From positions 1,736,001-1,800,000 of the forward strand of contig CP048685.1 of assembly GCA_015698285.1 (NCBI GenBank): a DNA stretch of 64,000 bases, in the 5' to 3' direction. Shown one piece after another: positions 45,201-54,048 of this stretch. The notes below the pieces were generated by a model that did no database searches, was not told the origin of the DNA, and was given only the letters and a program-made list of their open reading frames with translations. Position 1 is the first letter of the stretch; each line of letters begins with the position of its first letter. Source of the stretch: Candidatus Nitronauta litoralis (GTDB lineage Bacteria; Nitrospinota; Nitrospinia; Nitrospinales; Nitrospinaceae). The position numbers and the translations under genes are program-made.

Positions 45201-45585
45201 CCTCCTGGCCACAGCGCAGTTTTATAATATGCGGGAAGACTACACCCGGGCTCTTGAATTCTCGAAGAAAGTTCTGGATTCGGACCAGTTGCATGAAAAG
45301 GCCCTGCAAAGCGCAATGTTCAGTTACCGGGGGTTGGGCAGACCTCGCGATGTTCTGGCCCTTGGGGCTCACTACAAGCTGGTCAATCCGGACGATATCA
45401 CTTACCAATACCTGATGGCTGAAATGTTGGCGAAAACACTTCAGTGTGACAAGGCTATCCCCTATTTCGAAAAGGTCATTGAAAAGGACGACACCTATCG
45501 AAAAGCGCTCAAAATGTTGCGGGATTGCAAACGAATTCTGGAGAAATCAGGTGTGTCAGAGGGCAAATCCAGGGAAGCCGCCTAG
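42280..45585 (+). CDS. Fused MFS-type / spermidine synthase-like / TPR protein
   Basis: 1101-residue inner-membrane protein. Residues 1-230 and 260-480 hold about 12-14 hydrophobic helices in two similar halves, each starting SGITALVYEIIWTRML or CGFTALAYEVLWTRLL, the known 'fused MFS/spermidine synthase' family. Residues 500-800 are a Rossmann methyltransferase-like domain related to spermidine synthase (VLVICFGTGQTAGAAGLHP, VDVVELSKSVIEAG, NIIIQDGRNHLLTTRKQYDVITGEPPPP). Residues 880-1090 are TPR repeats (VELGHAWYQLGEYEKSAMIL, LYLGYNMMELGQYEGAQKLL). Actual substrate is unknown; polyamine synthesis is not assured because family members are diverse. Confidence 0.88.
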   Translation: MDKVNEITGSEALPGQTEIAHSSRLMYLFFFLSGITALVYEIIWTRMLTLVFGHTVYSVSVVLSAFMAGLGFGSYVFGHAMDRLINQQDAGKEPLAALKTYAFIELSIGIMAAGLSVLFAEFDFIYGWMHNWLPESPLVLDGLKAVLSFGLIFLPTALMGATLPIISRYYVTDNSRMNTQVGLLYSLNTLGAAAGCLLTGFFFIASFGVLETALAAAALNLAIGVGTWRLYQERAEGKNGTIQFPRLTLPKLKWTKDSQLWLLVSFVCGFTALAYEVLWTRLLVFSISSTVYAFSLMLAVFLVGISLGSGLAVPIMNRVQNLRTPLLMIQGLVGFYSLLTLFNMQKILSPPWNSYNLEKPLNTFSTYFFDSAALMLPPTLLLGMSFPILIKLAAGDQKNIGVGTGQIYAANTLGAILGSLVAGFFLLPGFGVEASLVLVATLNLLMVPVLFRTGSYATHKMRRVLTIGMAALILLMNLALPDQMLTGFFMRDSTGNRDVKHLLHFSEGITDTVAVFQDPLGQVEPNAKRLITNGISMSASNKIASRYMKLLAHVPVLLSDNPDEVLVICFGTGQTAGAAGLHPRVGQVDVVELSKSVIEAGSAFRQENHNVLQNPKVNIIIQDGRNHLLTTRKQYDVITGEPPPPRTAFTVNLYTQDYYEMARARLKPGGLMVQWVPLHSQSAAEVDQNFATFLSVFPHTIAFLTVANEIMLVGSDQPIELDFKKLQQRMNDPVIKLALDSLYIENAQALLSNIWFFEEDLHRLSENQSLITDNHPSLEFYLDKGPVIGVASQERLIFNRTPGETILSRIRNMDRENRQRFKDYFKAMDFYQRGVMYGNRKILLEAINLVENDELIRYHLQAGTEQVARLLAAIEEDPENLEAMVELGHAWYQLGEYEKSAMILRRVRERVPDNPAAMLYLGYNMMELGQYEGAQKLLKEATRKDPRQMRSVLQQIAFIQLLQQQSKSPDDTGLLLATAQFYNMREDYTRALEFSKKVLDSDQLHEKALQSAMFSYRGLGRPRDVLALGAHYKLVNPDDITYQYLMAEMLAKTLQCDKAIPYFEKVIEKDDTYRKALKMLRDCKRILEKSGVSEGKSREAA

Positions 45586-45594
45586 CCCAGCTTC

Positions 45595-46686
45595 TTAAGG
45601 ATAAAACTCGTTTTCATCGGAGTATTGATCGGCAATTTCAGCCAGCTTTGGCAGGCACTTTTTAAATGCCTGGACCAGTTTGGGGTCAAACAGCTTTCCG
45701 CTTTTTGATTCGATTTCTTCCATTGCCTTCTCTGGGGACCATGGCTTTCTGTGGGGGCGTTTACTGGTCAACGCATCAAATACATCGCAGATGGAAACGA
45801 TCCGGGCTTCCAGAGGAATTTCCTCTGCTGAGAGACCATTTGGATAACCATTTCCAGCCCACCGTTCATGATGGTTGAGGGCAATCACTTCAGCTTTCAT
45901 TAACAGATCCGAATTGCTTCCCGAAAGAATTTCCGCCCCGATCCTGCAATGGGTTTTCATGATCTCCCATTCCTCGTGGTTCAGTTTTCCCGGTTTCAGA
46001 AGAATTTCGTCGGGGATGCCAATTTTACCAACATCGTGTAATGGACTTGCCTGCAATAACAGTTCGCATTCCCTGTCGGGTAGCCCTACCTCCCGAGCCA
46101 GGGTTTCTGTAAACAGGCCGATGCGGATGACGTGCATACCGGTTTCATTGTCCCTGTATTCTGAAGCTCTCCCCAGCCGATCCAGAACTTCCTGACGGGT
46201 TTTTTCCAATTCCTGGGCGCGTTCCTGAACCCTTTGTTCCAGAGACTTGTTTTGCTCGCGTATTTCATTATGCAGCATCCGGACTTCCAGCATATTGTTG
46301 ATGCGGGCCAGAATTTCGGCCAGGTCAAATGGTTTTGCGATGAAATCCTTGGCACCACTTTCCAAAGCAGCCAATCGGGTTTCTTCATCTTGTTGTGCTG
46401 TGAGGGCAAGGATGGGGTGGTAGCTGTCTACCGGAGACTTTTTCTTAAGACAACTCATCACTTCAATGCCATTTAAACCCGGCATTTTCAAGTCGAGAAC
46501 CATCAGGTCCGGCTGTTCCTTTGTATAAAGGTCAACGCCTTCCTGCCCACCCTGGGCAGTTAAAATATTCTGGTACCCAACCTTGTTGAGCATGCGTTTC
46601 AGTACTTTTAAATTACCAATTTCGTCATCTACAATGAGAATTTTGGCACTAAAAAATTTTGAAGAGGTTTTGGTGTGCGAGAACAT
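45595..46686 (-). CDS. HD-GYP response regulator
   Basis: Two-component output protein of 363 residues. Residues 12-130 are a receiver domain (ILIVDDE, phosphoacceptor Asp65 in VLDLKMPG, Lys in FIAKPF). A coiled linker (EIREQNKSLEQRVQERAQELEKTRQ) leads to an HD-GYP domain with HDVGKIGIPDE (His217, Asp218), NHHERWAGNGYPNGL (HHE 272-274 and GYP 280-282). All signature residues for a cyclic-di-GMP phosphodiesterase are present. It likely lowers c-di-GMP and affects motility or adhesion. It is convergent with the TPR-fusion gene; a 265-bp AT-rich gap without a gene lies upstream (46687-46951). Confidence 0.93.
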   Translation of the reverse strand: MFSHTKTSSKFFSAKILIVDDEIGNLKVLKRMLNKVGYQNILTAQGGQEGVDLYTKEQPDLMVLDLKMPGLNGIEVMSCLKKKSPVDSYHPILALTAQQDEETRLAALESGAKDFIAKPFDLAEILARINNMLEVRMLHNEIREQNKSLEQRVQERAQELEKTRQEVLDRLGRASEYRDNETGMHVIRIGLFTETLAREVGLPDRECELLLQASPLHDVGKIGIPDEILLKPGKLNHEEWEIMKTHCRIGAEILSGSNSDLLMKAEVIALNHHERWAGNGYPNGLSAEEIPLEARIVSICDVFDALTSKRPHRKPWSPEKAMEEIESKSGKLFDPKLVQAFKKCLPKLAEIADQYSDENEFYP

Positions 46687-46951
46687 TTTTTAATGGATTA
46701 TTTTTTTAAAGTTGTGGCAAAATTTTTTTAAAGAGTCTTTCTGCTGGATGCATAGTTGTTACTTTTAGTAAAAGGGGAAAAAGCCCAACGGTCAATATTT
46801 CAAAGCAGATTTTTATTTAAAATTTTTTGAATTGAAATTTATATTGGAAAAGTAAAATTACATTTCCCGATTGAGGCTATTTATAGGCCTGAAAAGCATA
46901 TTTCCGATAAAAAAATTCGGATGAGGGAGGGTTTTAAATCTGGTTTTTTAA

Positions 46952-48211
46952 TCAGTATTTTTTCAGGATTCGTTTCAATATTTTCCAGATACCGCCGAAC
47001 CAATCGAATAGTTTATTTTTAATCCAAAGCCTGGGATTGAATAGCCTGTGGTGAGTTTCTTTTAAAAGGCGGGGAATATCCAGGTTCTCAGGGCATCGTG
47101 GAAGACAATCTCCACATTGAGTGCAATGGGATGCAAACTCGCCGGGAAACCAGTGTCCTTTTCTTTCGAGCATGTTGTAACGGTACTTTCCAAAAGAGCG
47201 CATGTCATACGCAACCAGCATATTGCGGAAACGGAGTACTTCCGGGATGTTTATGTTCTCCGGGCATGGCAGGCACTCCAGGCAATAAGTGCAGCGCGAA
47301 TTTAATTGCTCAAGAGGTTGATCCAACCGTGCCTTGATTTCTTGATCGGTCTCACTTGAATACTGATGGTTTTCAAGCATCCTGAGGTTGGAATCAAAAT
47401 GTTCCGTAGCATGCATGCCGAGCGTGAGGGTGGTGACTTCGGGATGACTCAGGCAAAACCGTCCGTTAAATTGAGTGGCTGACTGAGGAGAACAAAGTTC
47501 TTCTACTTTTTGCGAGGGATTCCACAACTGCCCCCCTTTGTCATTTGGCGAAATGATGAGAATCCCCATATCTTTTGAACCAGCCAGTTTTACTGCCGGA
47601 AGATTGTGCTGGAAAAAATAATAGAAATGGAGATTGACGAAACTGAACAGGTCGGTTTCGATAGCTTTCATCAAAATATTCAGCGGAGCGTGTGTGGAAA
47701 AACCAATGTGACGTATCAATCCCTGTTCCCGAAGCTTTAAAAGAGCCTCTACCGGGCCACCGGCTTTGCAGGCCGCATTCAGGCGTTCTTCGTTATTAAT
47801 GCCATGCCATCCATAAAAGTCGATATAGTCCAACCGAAGAGTTTGCAGTTGTTCCTCAACCAGCCTGAAGGTATCGTCAGCTGTCATGGGAGCGCCCTTC
47901 GTCATCATTTTGTATTGTTCCCTGGGAACTTTTAATTCGTCCAGCGCGAGACCGAACAGATGCTCACTCTTCATATACCCATGTGCCGTTTCAATGTGGT
48001 TAATGCCAACATCCAAGGCATGACGAACCGTTTGGACAGCGTTGTCAATAGAGGTTTTCGGCAGGTGGCTTCGAGGTGGATCCCATCCGTGAGTGAACCG
48101 CATTCCTCCCAGAGTTAATACGGATATGGACTCACCGGTTTTACCAAAGCGCCGGTATTCCATTTGTGGTGTGCCGGCAGGGGATGTTGGAGTGAAGGGG
48201 TTGGAGTCCAT
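46952..48211 (-). CDS. Aldo/keto reductase with C-terminal 4Fe-4S domain
   Basis: 419 residues. Residues 12-300 form the aldo/keto reductase barrel: MEYRRFGKTGESISVLTLGGMRF, Asp/Tyr region VGINHIETAHGYMKSEHLFG, LDYIDFYGWHG and the HIGFSTHAP strand. Residues 315-400 contain two cysteine clusters, CTYCLECLPCP and CTQCGDCLPRCP, as in ferredoxin-fused predicted oxidoreductases. The usual catalytic Tyr is kept (GYM). A basic, hydrophobic C-terminal tail (LWIKNKLFDWFGGIWKILKRILKKY) may attach it to the membrane. Substrate unknown. Confidence 0.9.
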   Translation of the reverse strand: MDSNPFTPTSPAGTPQMEYRRFGKTGESISVLTLGGMRFTHGWDPPRSHLPKTSIDNAVQTVRHALDVGINHIETAHGYMKSEHLFGLALDELKVPREQYKMMTKGAPMTADDTFRLVEEQLQTLRLDYIDFYGWHGINNEERLNAACKAGGPVEALLKLREQGLIRHIGFSTHAPLNILMKAIETDLFSFVNLHFYYFFQHNLPAVKLAGSKDMGILIISPNDKGGQLWNPSQKVEELCSPQSATQFNGRFCLSHPEVTTLTLGMHATEHFDSNLRMLENHQYSSETDQEIKARLDQPLEQLNSRCTYCLECLPCPENINIPEVLRFRNMLVAYDMRSFGKYRYNMLERKGHWFPGEFASHCTQCGDCLPRCPENLDIPRLLKETHHRLFNPRLWIKNKLFDWFGGIWKILKRILKKY

Positions 48212-48315
48212 AGTCCAACATGCTAGGCAATTTACAGGGGGTGGGTCAATGTAAAAACAAGGTATTTTGCGTCACAGGGTTTGACAGGAGCCATGGCAGA
48301 TTTTACGATGCGACT

Positions 48316-48630
48316 ATGTGGAAGGCACTGAAAAATCTTTTGGGTAGGGAAAGCAGCCCGGACAAGGAAACGGCACACGATTCAAAGGTGGCGTCGACTG
48401 ATATCCCGGTACCTCCAGAAAACCGGGAAGAGGATCTCTCACCCTGTTATGAAGCGCTGGGTGTGGTACATACCGCCAACCTGAATCAGGTGCGCCGGGC
48501 CTGGAAGCAGAAGTTAAAGGAAGTTCATATGGGGCACTATGCGGACGACCCGCAAACAAAGGAACAGGCACGTCTGCGCACCCGGGAGTTAAACGATGCC
48601 TATCACGCAATTCAAAAAAAATTGTTTTAG
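48316..48630 (+). CDS. Small J-domain-like protein lacking HPD
   Basis: About 105 residues. The C-terminal 65 residues follow the J-domain outline: CYEALGVVHTANLNQVRRAWKQKLKEVH, then DDPQTKEQARLRTRELNDAYHAIQKKL. At the loop where a J protein carries His-Pro-Asp, this one has VHMGHYADDP, so it should not stimulate DnaK in the usual way. The start at ATG 48316 is a guess: the frame is open from 48220, no start has a clear ribosome site. It is probably a degenerate DnaJ-like scaffold. Confidence 0.6.
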   Translation: MWKALKNLLGRESSPDKETAHDSKVASTDIPVPPENREEDLSPCYEALGVVHTANLNQVRRAWKQKLKEVHMGHYADDPQTKEQARLRTRELNDAYHAIQKKLF

Positions 48631-48718
48631 TACCATTGGATATTTTTTCCCTCTAATTTAGGGGGAGGCGCAGCCAGGAAGATTAAAAGTTTTAAGGATA
48701 TTTGGAAAGAAATAATTC

Positions 48719-49975
48719 ATGAACGAATTCCGCTTCATACATTGCTCTGACCTGCATATCGACAGCCCGTTCAAAGGGATCATGCAATCAGACTCTGCCC
48801 TTGCAGCTAAATTGAGGGAGGGGACCTCCAAAGCCTGGCTCAATATTGTGAAGCTCGCGCTCAAGGAAAAAGTCGATGCGGTTTTCATCTCCGGTGATAT
48901 TTTTGATGGTGCCGACCGAAGCCTCCGCGCCCAATTCAAATTCCGCGAAGGGTTGAGCCAGTTGTCCCAGGCGGGTATTCCCTCCTTTATTGTCAACGGC
49001 AATCACGACCCGCTCGACTCCTGGTCACGAGCCCTCAGTTTCCCGGAAGGGGTGACCGTTTTTTCCGGAGAGCAGGTTGAATGTTTTCCGGTAATCAAGG
49101 ATGGGCGCGCCCTGGCGCAGATCTATGGCATCAGCTTTCCTCAGCGCGATGTCCAGGAGAACCTGGCGAAACGGTTTAAGGTAACCCCGCGCGATGGTTT
49201 CAACATCGGCCTCCTGCACGCCAACGTCGGCGGTAATACAGACCATGACAGCTATGCTCCCTGCAACCTCGACGATTTGAAATCAGATGGTATGGATTAC
49301 TGGGCTCTGGGTCACATTCATAAACGCGAAGTTTTGTCTGCCGCAAATCCGGCGGTCGTTTATTGCGGAAATTCCCAGGCTCGCCATTTTAAAGAGGCGG
49401 AGCCCAAGGGCTGCTGTCTGGTAACACTGCGGGAGAAGAGCGAGCCCGACATCGAGTTTGTTGCCACTGATGCGGTACGGTTTTCAACGTTGAATCTGGA
49501 TCTCACTGGAATCACCAACCTCGAAAAAATGATGCAGGCGGCGCGTGATGGTCTGCAGACTCTGATGAATGGAGCCGGGGACCGGAGCGTTGTTTTGCGT
49601 CTGTTGCTTACGGGTCGCACCGGGTTACGCATGGAATGGCAACAGGACGGAGCTTTGGCCGATATTGCCTCTGAGTTGGCCGATAGCTTCGGCAATCGTG
49701 AACTTTCAATTGAGCTGGTCGACCATACCCGGGGACTGCACAATCTGGAGGCTCTGCGCGAGGGTAAGGATTTTTTTGCCGATTTGATTTCTCTTTATGA
49801 TGAAACCCTCACAGCACCGGAAGATGAACTCAGGGATGTAGTCGCGGATCTTTTTTCGCAATGGAAAGGCAAAGCTGCGCTGGATTCGCTCAGCGAAGAA
49901 GACTTGAAAGAATTGCTGGAAGAGGCACGGGATTTGACGCTCGACCGCCTCCACCTGACCGATGAGGTGGGCTGA
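48719..49975 (+). CDS. SbcD/YhaO-like metallophosphoesterase (DNA repair exonuclease)
   Basis: 418 residues of the calcineurin-like nuclease family. Metal motifs: RFIHCSDLHIDSPF at the N-terminus, FISGDIFDGADR, IVNGNHDPLDSWSRAL, LLHANVGG, and WALGHIHKREVL. The layout matches YhaO, the partner of YhaN, more than the shorter SbcD. The gene ends 3 bp before the ATPase gene starts, and both overlap functionally as a Mre11-Rad50-like complex that processes DNA ends. Confidence 0.92.
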   Translation: MNEFRFIHCSDLHIDSPFKGIMQSDSALAAKLREGTSKAWLNIVKLALKEKVDAVFISGDIFDGADRSLRAQFKFREGLSQLSQAGIPSFIVNGNHDPLDSWSRALSFPEGVTVFSGEQVECFPVIKDGRALAQIYGISFPQRDVQENLAKRFKVTPRDGFNIGLLHANVGGNTDHDSYAPCNLDDLKSDGMDYWALGHIHKREVLSAANPAVVYCGNSQARHFKEAEPKGCCLVTLREKSEPDIEFVATDAVRFSTLNLDLTGITNLEKMMQAARDGLQTLMNGAGDRSVVLRLLLTGRTGLRMEWQQDGALADIASELADSFGNRELSIELVDHTRGLHNLEALREGKDFFADLISLYDETLTAPEDELRDVVADLFSQWKGKAALDSLSEEDLKELLEEARDLTLDRLHLTDEVG

Positions 49976-49978
49976 CCC

Positions 49979-52672
49979 ATGCAACTGCGCGAAATCCATA
50001 TCGACAGTTTCGGCGCCACCCGGGAATTGAAACTGACTGGACTGGCTCCTGGAATCAATGTCCTGTACGGCCCCAATGAATACGGGAAATCGACCGTCAT
50101 GGAATTTGTCCGCCGGGTGTTGTTCGGGTATAAGGTGTCGACCAAACACAACGCCTATCAGGCTGAAGGGAAAAATTACGGGGGTCGGCTTGCAGTTGAA
50201 ACCTCCGATGGAAAAAACGCGGTCATCGCACGAACCAAAGGCCCGCACGGGGGACCGGTCACGATCACTCTCGGCAATGAATCTTTAGAGGGCGAGCCTG
50301 CTCTGAAACAGTTGCTAGGCCACGCTTCCAAAGACCTGTTCAACAATGTCTACGCTTTTACTCTGGATGAATTGCAGGATCTGGATTCGCTAGGGGCGGA
50401 TGAAGTAAAAAACCGGATTTACGGCGCGGGTATGGGCCTCAATCGGGTATCACTCAGCAAGGTGATGGAGGGGCTGGGAAAAGAAAAAGAGGACTTGTTT
50501 AAAAAACAGGGGAGCATACCTAAAATAAATTCCCTCTATAAAGAATACGAAGGCTTGTCCAAAGACATCCGTGGCTTGAGCGAAAACCTCCCGGCCTATG
50601 ATCGTTGTGTTGAAGAACGGAATACTCTGGAAACACAATGCATCGAGCTGGAAGAAAAACTGGCTGCCGATGAAAAGCTGAAGCGCGATCTGGAACTGCG
50701 TCTCGAACTGTACCCGGTTTATCTGGATCTGGATGAGGCGCACCGGGAACTGGAAACGCTGGGTCCGAGAATTTCGTTTCGGGAAAACACCCGCGAACAT
50801 CATGAAAAACTGGTAGAGGAACTCGCCGGGATTTCGCGTCAGATCTCCGAAGAGAAAGGCCGGCTGAATCAATTGCAGACACAGTTGGGCAGTCTCAAGG
50901 TCCCGCAGGCCTTTCTTGAAAAATCCCATGACGTGGAGTGGATGCGGCAGAAAATCGAGCAGGTAAAATCTGCAAAGGAAGACCTCATCACCTGTCAGCA
51001 CGATCAGGACCGCGCCGAGGATCAGATTCAGGCGGATATCAAAACATTCGACCCGGATTGGGATGAGGAAAGGGTGAAACAGTTCACGCTCACCGGTTCG
51101 GACCTTTCTGAAGCAGAGGCTTTTGCTCAGTCTCTACAAGCATTGGAACAACGTGCGCGCGATGCCACCTCGCGACTGGACTACCACCGTCAGCAAAAAG
51201 CTGCCGCAGAGTCCGGCAAAAGTAAAATCCCCGGATGGCTCAACTCGTTTGTTTATGGATTTGCCGCTGTTGCGGCGGGACTTCTCATTGGCGCCGCCGT
51301 GGTCGGTTCTATCGGTCTGGCGCTGGGTGGGGTGTTGGTTGCGGCGTTGGCCGGGTTGCTCTTATTCAATATTAAAAAACGTTCGGATGATTTTGAAACC
51401 GAAGACTTAACCGAAGCGAATCTTGAAATGGAATGTCGGCAGGCTACGGAAGCCCGTGACATAGAACACGAACGCTGGCGCGACTGGGCTGGAGCAAAAG
51501 GCTTATCCCGACAACTTGCGCCGCACAAGATTGAATTGACCTGGGGCCGAATCCGGGAAATAAAGGGACGGATTTCCGACCGGGAAAACCTCGGACGCAG
51601 GATCGCAGAAATGCAGAAGGTCCTCGACGAAGCCCAGGATAAAGTCGAGGGGATTGCACCGCACATTGATGATTTCCAGGCGGGACCCGACCTGATCGCC
51701 AACCTGTCACTCATCTGCAAGAGTTGGGATCAGGCACGGGGACGGGAAGAAGAGAGTCGTCAATTAATGTCGCGCATCGAAGAGCAGACAGGTCGTATCG
51801 CACGCCTCGAAGAACAGTCAGCCGTGTCCCTTGAGGCGAAGGCGACTCTTGTGAAAGAAGCCGGAGTGGAAAACGATGACGCATTTAAAGAGAGGCTGGA
51901 ATTGTTTTCGAGGCAGACGGCTCTTGAAAATAAACAACAGGACGCCCGGCGCAGGATCCAGGAGCGGGTAGGGGGCGGGGGTGACTATAAGTTATTTGTT
52001 GAATCACTGGGTCGGACCAAACCCAATGAGCTTGAAGCCGAGCTGGAACGCATCGCGCAACGGCTGGAGGAAAACCGGGCGGAGTCCCGCCGATTACGGG
52101 AGTCGATGGGAAAACTGGAGGGCGAGGCCGAGCGGCTGGTTTCTGAAGAGACTCTGCTTGAAAAGCAGACGCAGCAGGAGTCGCTGCGTGCGGAAATCAA
52201 CAGACATGCACGGGAGTGGGCGAAGCGGGCGTTGGCCGAGGCACTTTTAAAGAAAGCCAAAGATCGTTATGAAAAAACGCGCCAGCCGGGAGTGATTGTA
52301 GCGGCGGCGAAGCGGTTCGAACGTATCACCGAAGGAAGGTATCAGAACATTATCAAACGTTTTGAAGAGGACAACCTGGTGATTCAGGACAAGGACCTTC
52401 GCGAAACAGGAGTGGTCGAGATGAGTCGCGGCACACGCGAGCAGTTGTATTTGTCTTTGCGGCTCGGATTGATAGAAGAGTATGAAAGCCGCGCTGAACC
52501 GTTACCGATTATTATGGACGATGTGTTCGTTAATTTTGATGACGACCGCAAACCGCGCGTGCTGGAGTTGCTAAAAGAGTTCACGGCCAAGCGGCAGGTG
52601 TTGTTGATGACCTGCCACCGCGACACCCGGGACCTTTGTCTGGCTCACGGAGCCAAAGCAGTGGAGTGGTAG
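49979..52672 (+). CDS. YhaN-like SMC/Rad50-type ATPase
   Basis: 897 residues. Walker A is NVLYGPNEYGKSTVMEFVRR near residue 30. Long coiled coils occupy residues 170-450 and 520-780, with a hydrophobic segment (FVYGFAAVAAGLLIGAAVVG and following) around residues 425-465, as described for YhaN-like proteins. Signature and Walker B at the C-terminus: SRGTREQLYLSLRLGLIEEYE and PIIMDDVFVNFDDDR, then LLMTCHRD. It partners with the preceding nuclease. A damaged copy of its last ~150 bp lies at 54303-54457. Confidence 0.9.
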   Translation: MQLREIHIDSFGATRELKLTGLAPGINVLYGPNEYGKSTVMEFVRRVLFGYKVSTKHNAYQAEGKNYGGRLAVETSDGKNAVIARTKGPHGGPVTITLGNESLEGEPALKQLLGHASKDLFNNVYAFTLDELQDLDSLGADEVKNRIYGAGMGLNRVSLSKVMEGLGKEKEDLFKKQGSIPKINSLYKEYEGLSKDIRGLSENLPAYDRCVEERNTLETQCIELEEKLAADEKLKRDLELRLELYPVYLDLDEAHRELETLGPRISFRENTREHHEKLVEELAGISRQISEEKGRLNQLQTQLGSLKVPQAFLEKSHDVEWMRQKIEQVKSAKEDLITCQHDQDRAEDQIQADIKTFDPDWDEERVKQFTLTGSDLSEAEAFAQSLQALEQRARDATSRLDYHRQQKAAAESGKSKIPGWLNSFVYGFAAVAAGLLIGAAVVGSIGLALGGVLVAALAGLLLFNIKKRSDDFETEDLTEANLEMECRQATEARDIEHERWRDWAGAKGLSRQLAPHKIELTWGRIREIKGRISDRENLGRRIAEMQKVLDEAQDKVEGIAPHIDDFQAGPDLIANLSLICKSWDQARGREEESRQLMSRIEEQTGRIARLEEQSAVSLEAKATLVKEAGVENDDAFKERLELFSRQTALENKQQDARRRIQERVGGGGDYKLFVESLGRTKPNELEAELERIAQRLEENRAESRRLRESMGKLEGEAERLVSEETLLEKQTQQESLRAEINRHAREWAKRALAEALLKKAKDRYEKTRQPGVIVAAAKRFERITEGRYQNIIKRFEEDNLVIQDKDLRETGVVEMSRGTREQLYLSLRLGLIEEYESRAEPLPIIMDDVFVNFDDDRKPRVLELLKEFTAKRQVLLMTCHRDTRDLCLAHGAKAVEW

Positions 52673-52770
52673 TACTTGCCAGCCAAAGCCAGAGCTTTTG
52701 GTGGTGTGAGTGAAATAACTCGAATATTGTTGCAGTCCCCCTGTCTTCCTGTGATGGGGCTCCTGCCTGA

Positions 52771-53634
52771 TCAACCTTTCTCAAGCCGAACCGAGTCACC
52801 CTGTTTAATTTTGCCGCTTTGAACAACCGTTGCATACACTCCGATATAACCTTGATTGTGCTGAGCCGCCGTTCGCAAAATGCCAGTATCTTTTGGGAGG
52901 TCACCTTGGCCTAAAGTCGTCATCACGCAACGGGGACATGCTTCTGTTACTTTGAGCCGGACCTCATTCCCCAGGACGAGCGTATGTCCAATCCATTCAT
53001 TTTCAACAAAACTATTTTCAGTGCCGATCGTTTCGACAACGATGTTGGGACGAAACCGCTGGATGTTAAATTCGCCCTCAGGATAGATTTCGCTCAACCG
53101 GGAAAGAGTGGAAGTGGTTAAGAGATGCAATTTAGCCGCATCGAAAAACGTCCCTTCGGGTAATTCAAAATCGGTAACTGATTCTTTTTCCACCCGACCA
53201 TCCAGATCCAGATTGTACTCTTCCGAGCTTGCTGTCCAGGAATCGGGAATGGGTGACTGGACACCTGCTATTTTTCCACTTTCCGTCCTCGCGAGAAAGA
53301 CCTCGCGGCCAAAGGCTTGGGATAGTTTCTCGTCAATTCCAGACTGGTCACTGCTGACAAGAGTGCCATCAGGAAATTTAATGGTGACCGGAGATATCGA
53401 GTTATTTGAGGCGAGATCCTTGATTGTGGCCTGGTAGTTCAGAAGACTGGGCCATTTTTTGGGGTTCTTTGCTGTGGCGACTTTCCCATCCGCTTTGTCG
53501 ATAATAGCGTAGCCCCGATCTCCCCATAACCCGTTCTGGCCTATTTCAGAAGTTGACAATATTTCTCCTGTCATCGACTTAACAGGGTATCGCGATAAAT
53601 ATGTAATATGACCCAACGCTATTTGTTCCGTCAC
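52771..53634 (-). CDS. MOSC domain protein
   Basis: Protein of about 287 residues with an N-terminal MOSC beta barrel (ALGHITYLSRYPVKSM, LWGDRGYAIIDKADGKVATAKNPKKW) and a C-terminal MOSC domain (FNIQRFRPNIVVET, LRVTEACPRCVMTT-like region with a conserved cysteine near EACPRC). Such proteins bind molybdenum cofactor or act on N-hydroxylated substrates (YcbX/mARC-like). The start is placed at GTG 53634 because AGGAG lies 8 nt upstream; the frame extends back 27 codons to a GTG inside the 53684-53720 palindrome without a site. Confidence 0.88.
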   Translation of the reverse strand: MTEQIALGHITYLSRYPVKSMTGEILSTSEIGQNGLWGDRGYAIIDKADGKVATAKNPKKWPSLLNYQATIKDLASNNSISPVTIKFPDGTLVSSDQSGIDEKLSQAFGREVFLARTESGKIAGVQSPIPDSWTASSEEYNLDLDGRVEKESVTDFELPEGTFFDAAKLHLLTTSTLSRLSEIYPEGEFNIQRFRPNIVVETIGTENSFVENEWIGHTLVLGNEVRLKVTEACPRCVMTTLGQGDLPKDTGILRTAAQHNQGYIGVYATVVQSGKIKQGDSVRLEKG

Positions 53635-53683
53635 AAAAGTTTCTCCTGTTTCATTAAGTTTGACGATTGGATTTGTTCCTGCC

Positions 53684-53720
53684 GCCTTGTGAAAATCTAC
53701 CGGGTAGTTTTTCACAAGGC
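53684..53720. promoter_or_regulatory. 37-bp near-perfect palindrome upstream of MOSC gene
   Basis: Arms GCCTTGTGAAAATCTACC and GGGTAGTTTTTCACAAGGC pair almost completely. It sits 50 bp upstream of the chosen MOSC start and 35 bp past the stop of the small thioredoxin gene. It may be a terminator-like hairpin for the thioredoxin transcript, an operator or a mobile repeat. Confidence 0.75.
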
Positions 53721-53755
53721 TGACAGAACAGGATTTCTAACAGTTTTTTGTGTTT

Positions 53756-53995
53756 TTAGGAAGCTTTTACATCCGCCATGGAGGCACCAAAGTTGATATG
53801 AAAAACTTCATTGTCCAGTACCAATGCAGGAACCGATTTCACACCTTTTGCTTCAGCCGTTGCAATTTGATCCGGTTTTTCAGCGAAATGAACCACTTCA
53901 AGCGAATATTTTGCAGGATCAATAGCCTGGCTGACCATGTCTTCTGCAGTCACACATACCGGACAACCCGCGTGGTAAAAAACAGCCTTTTTCAT
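53756..53995 (-). CDS. Small thioredoxin/glutaredoxin-like protein
   Basis: 79 residues, cytoplasmic. The N-terminus AVFYHAGCPVCVTAEDMV carries the redox pair Cys11-Pro-Val-Cys14, and GVKSVPALVLDNEVFHINFGA holds the cis-Pro (VPAL) and the end strand, so the whole fold is a mini-thioredoxin. AAAGGAG sits about 7 nt upstream of ATG. It has a textbook promoter with two operator-like palindromes (see 54025-54097) and so is likely redox- or stress-regulated. Confidence 0.85.
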   Translation of the reverse strand: MKKAVFYHAGCPVCVTAEDMVSQAIDPAKYSLEVVHFAEKPDQIATAEAKGVKSVPALVLDNEVFHINFGASMADVKAS

Positions 53996-54024
53996 TTTGA
54001 CGCTCCTTTGTGATGTTTGAATAT

Positions 54025-54043
54025 TAGTTTTGAATCGAAACTA
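54025..54043. promoter_or_regulatory. Operator-like palindrome, proximal copy
   Basis: TAGTTTTGAATCGAAACTA, matching the pattern AGTTTyGAnTCrAAACT. It lies just downstream of the -10 box of the minus-strand promoter, around the expected transcription start. Confidence 0.65.
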
Positions 54044-54048
54044 AAATA

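Noticed and set aside
49706-50248. 180-codon minus-strand frame across the yhaO/yhaN junction
   Set aside because: Opposite strand of two well-defined genes; no family resemblance.
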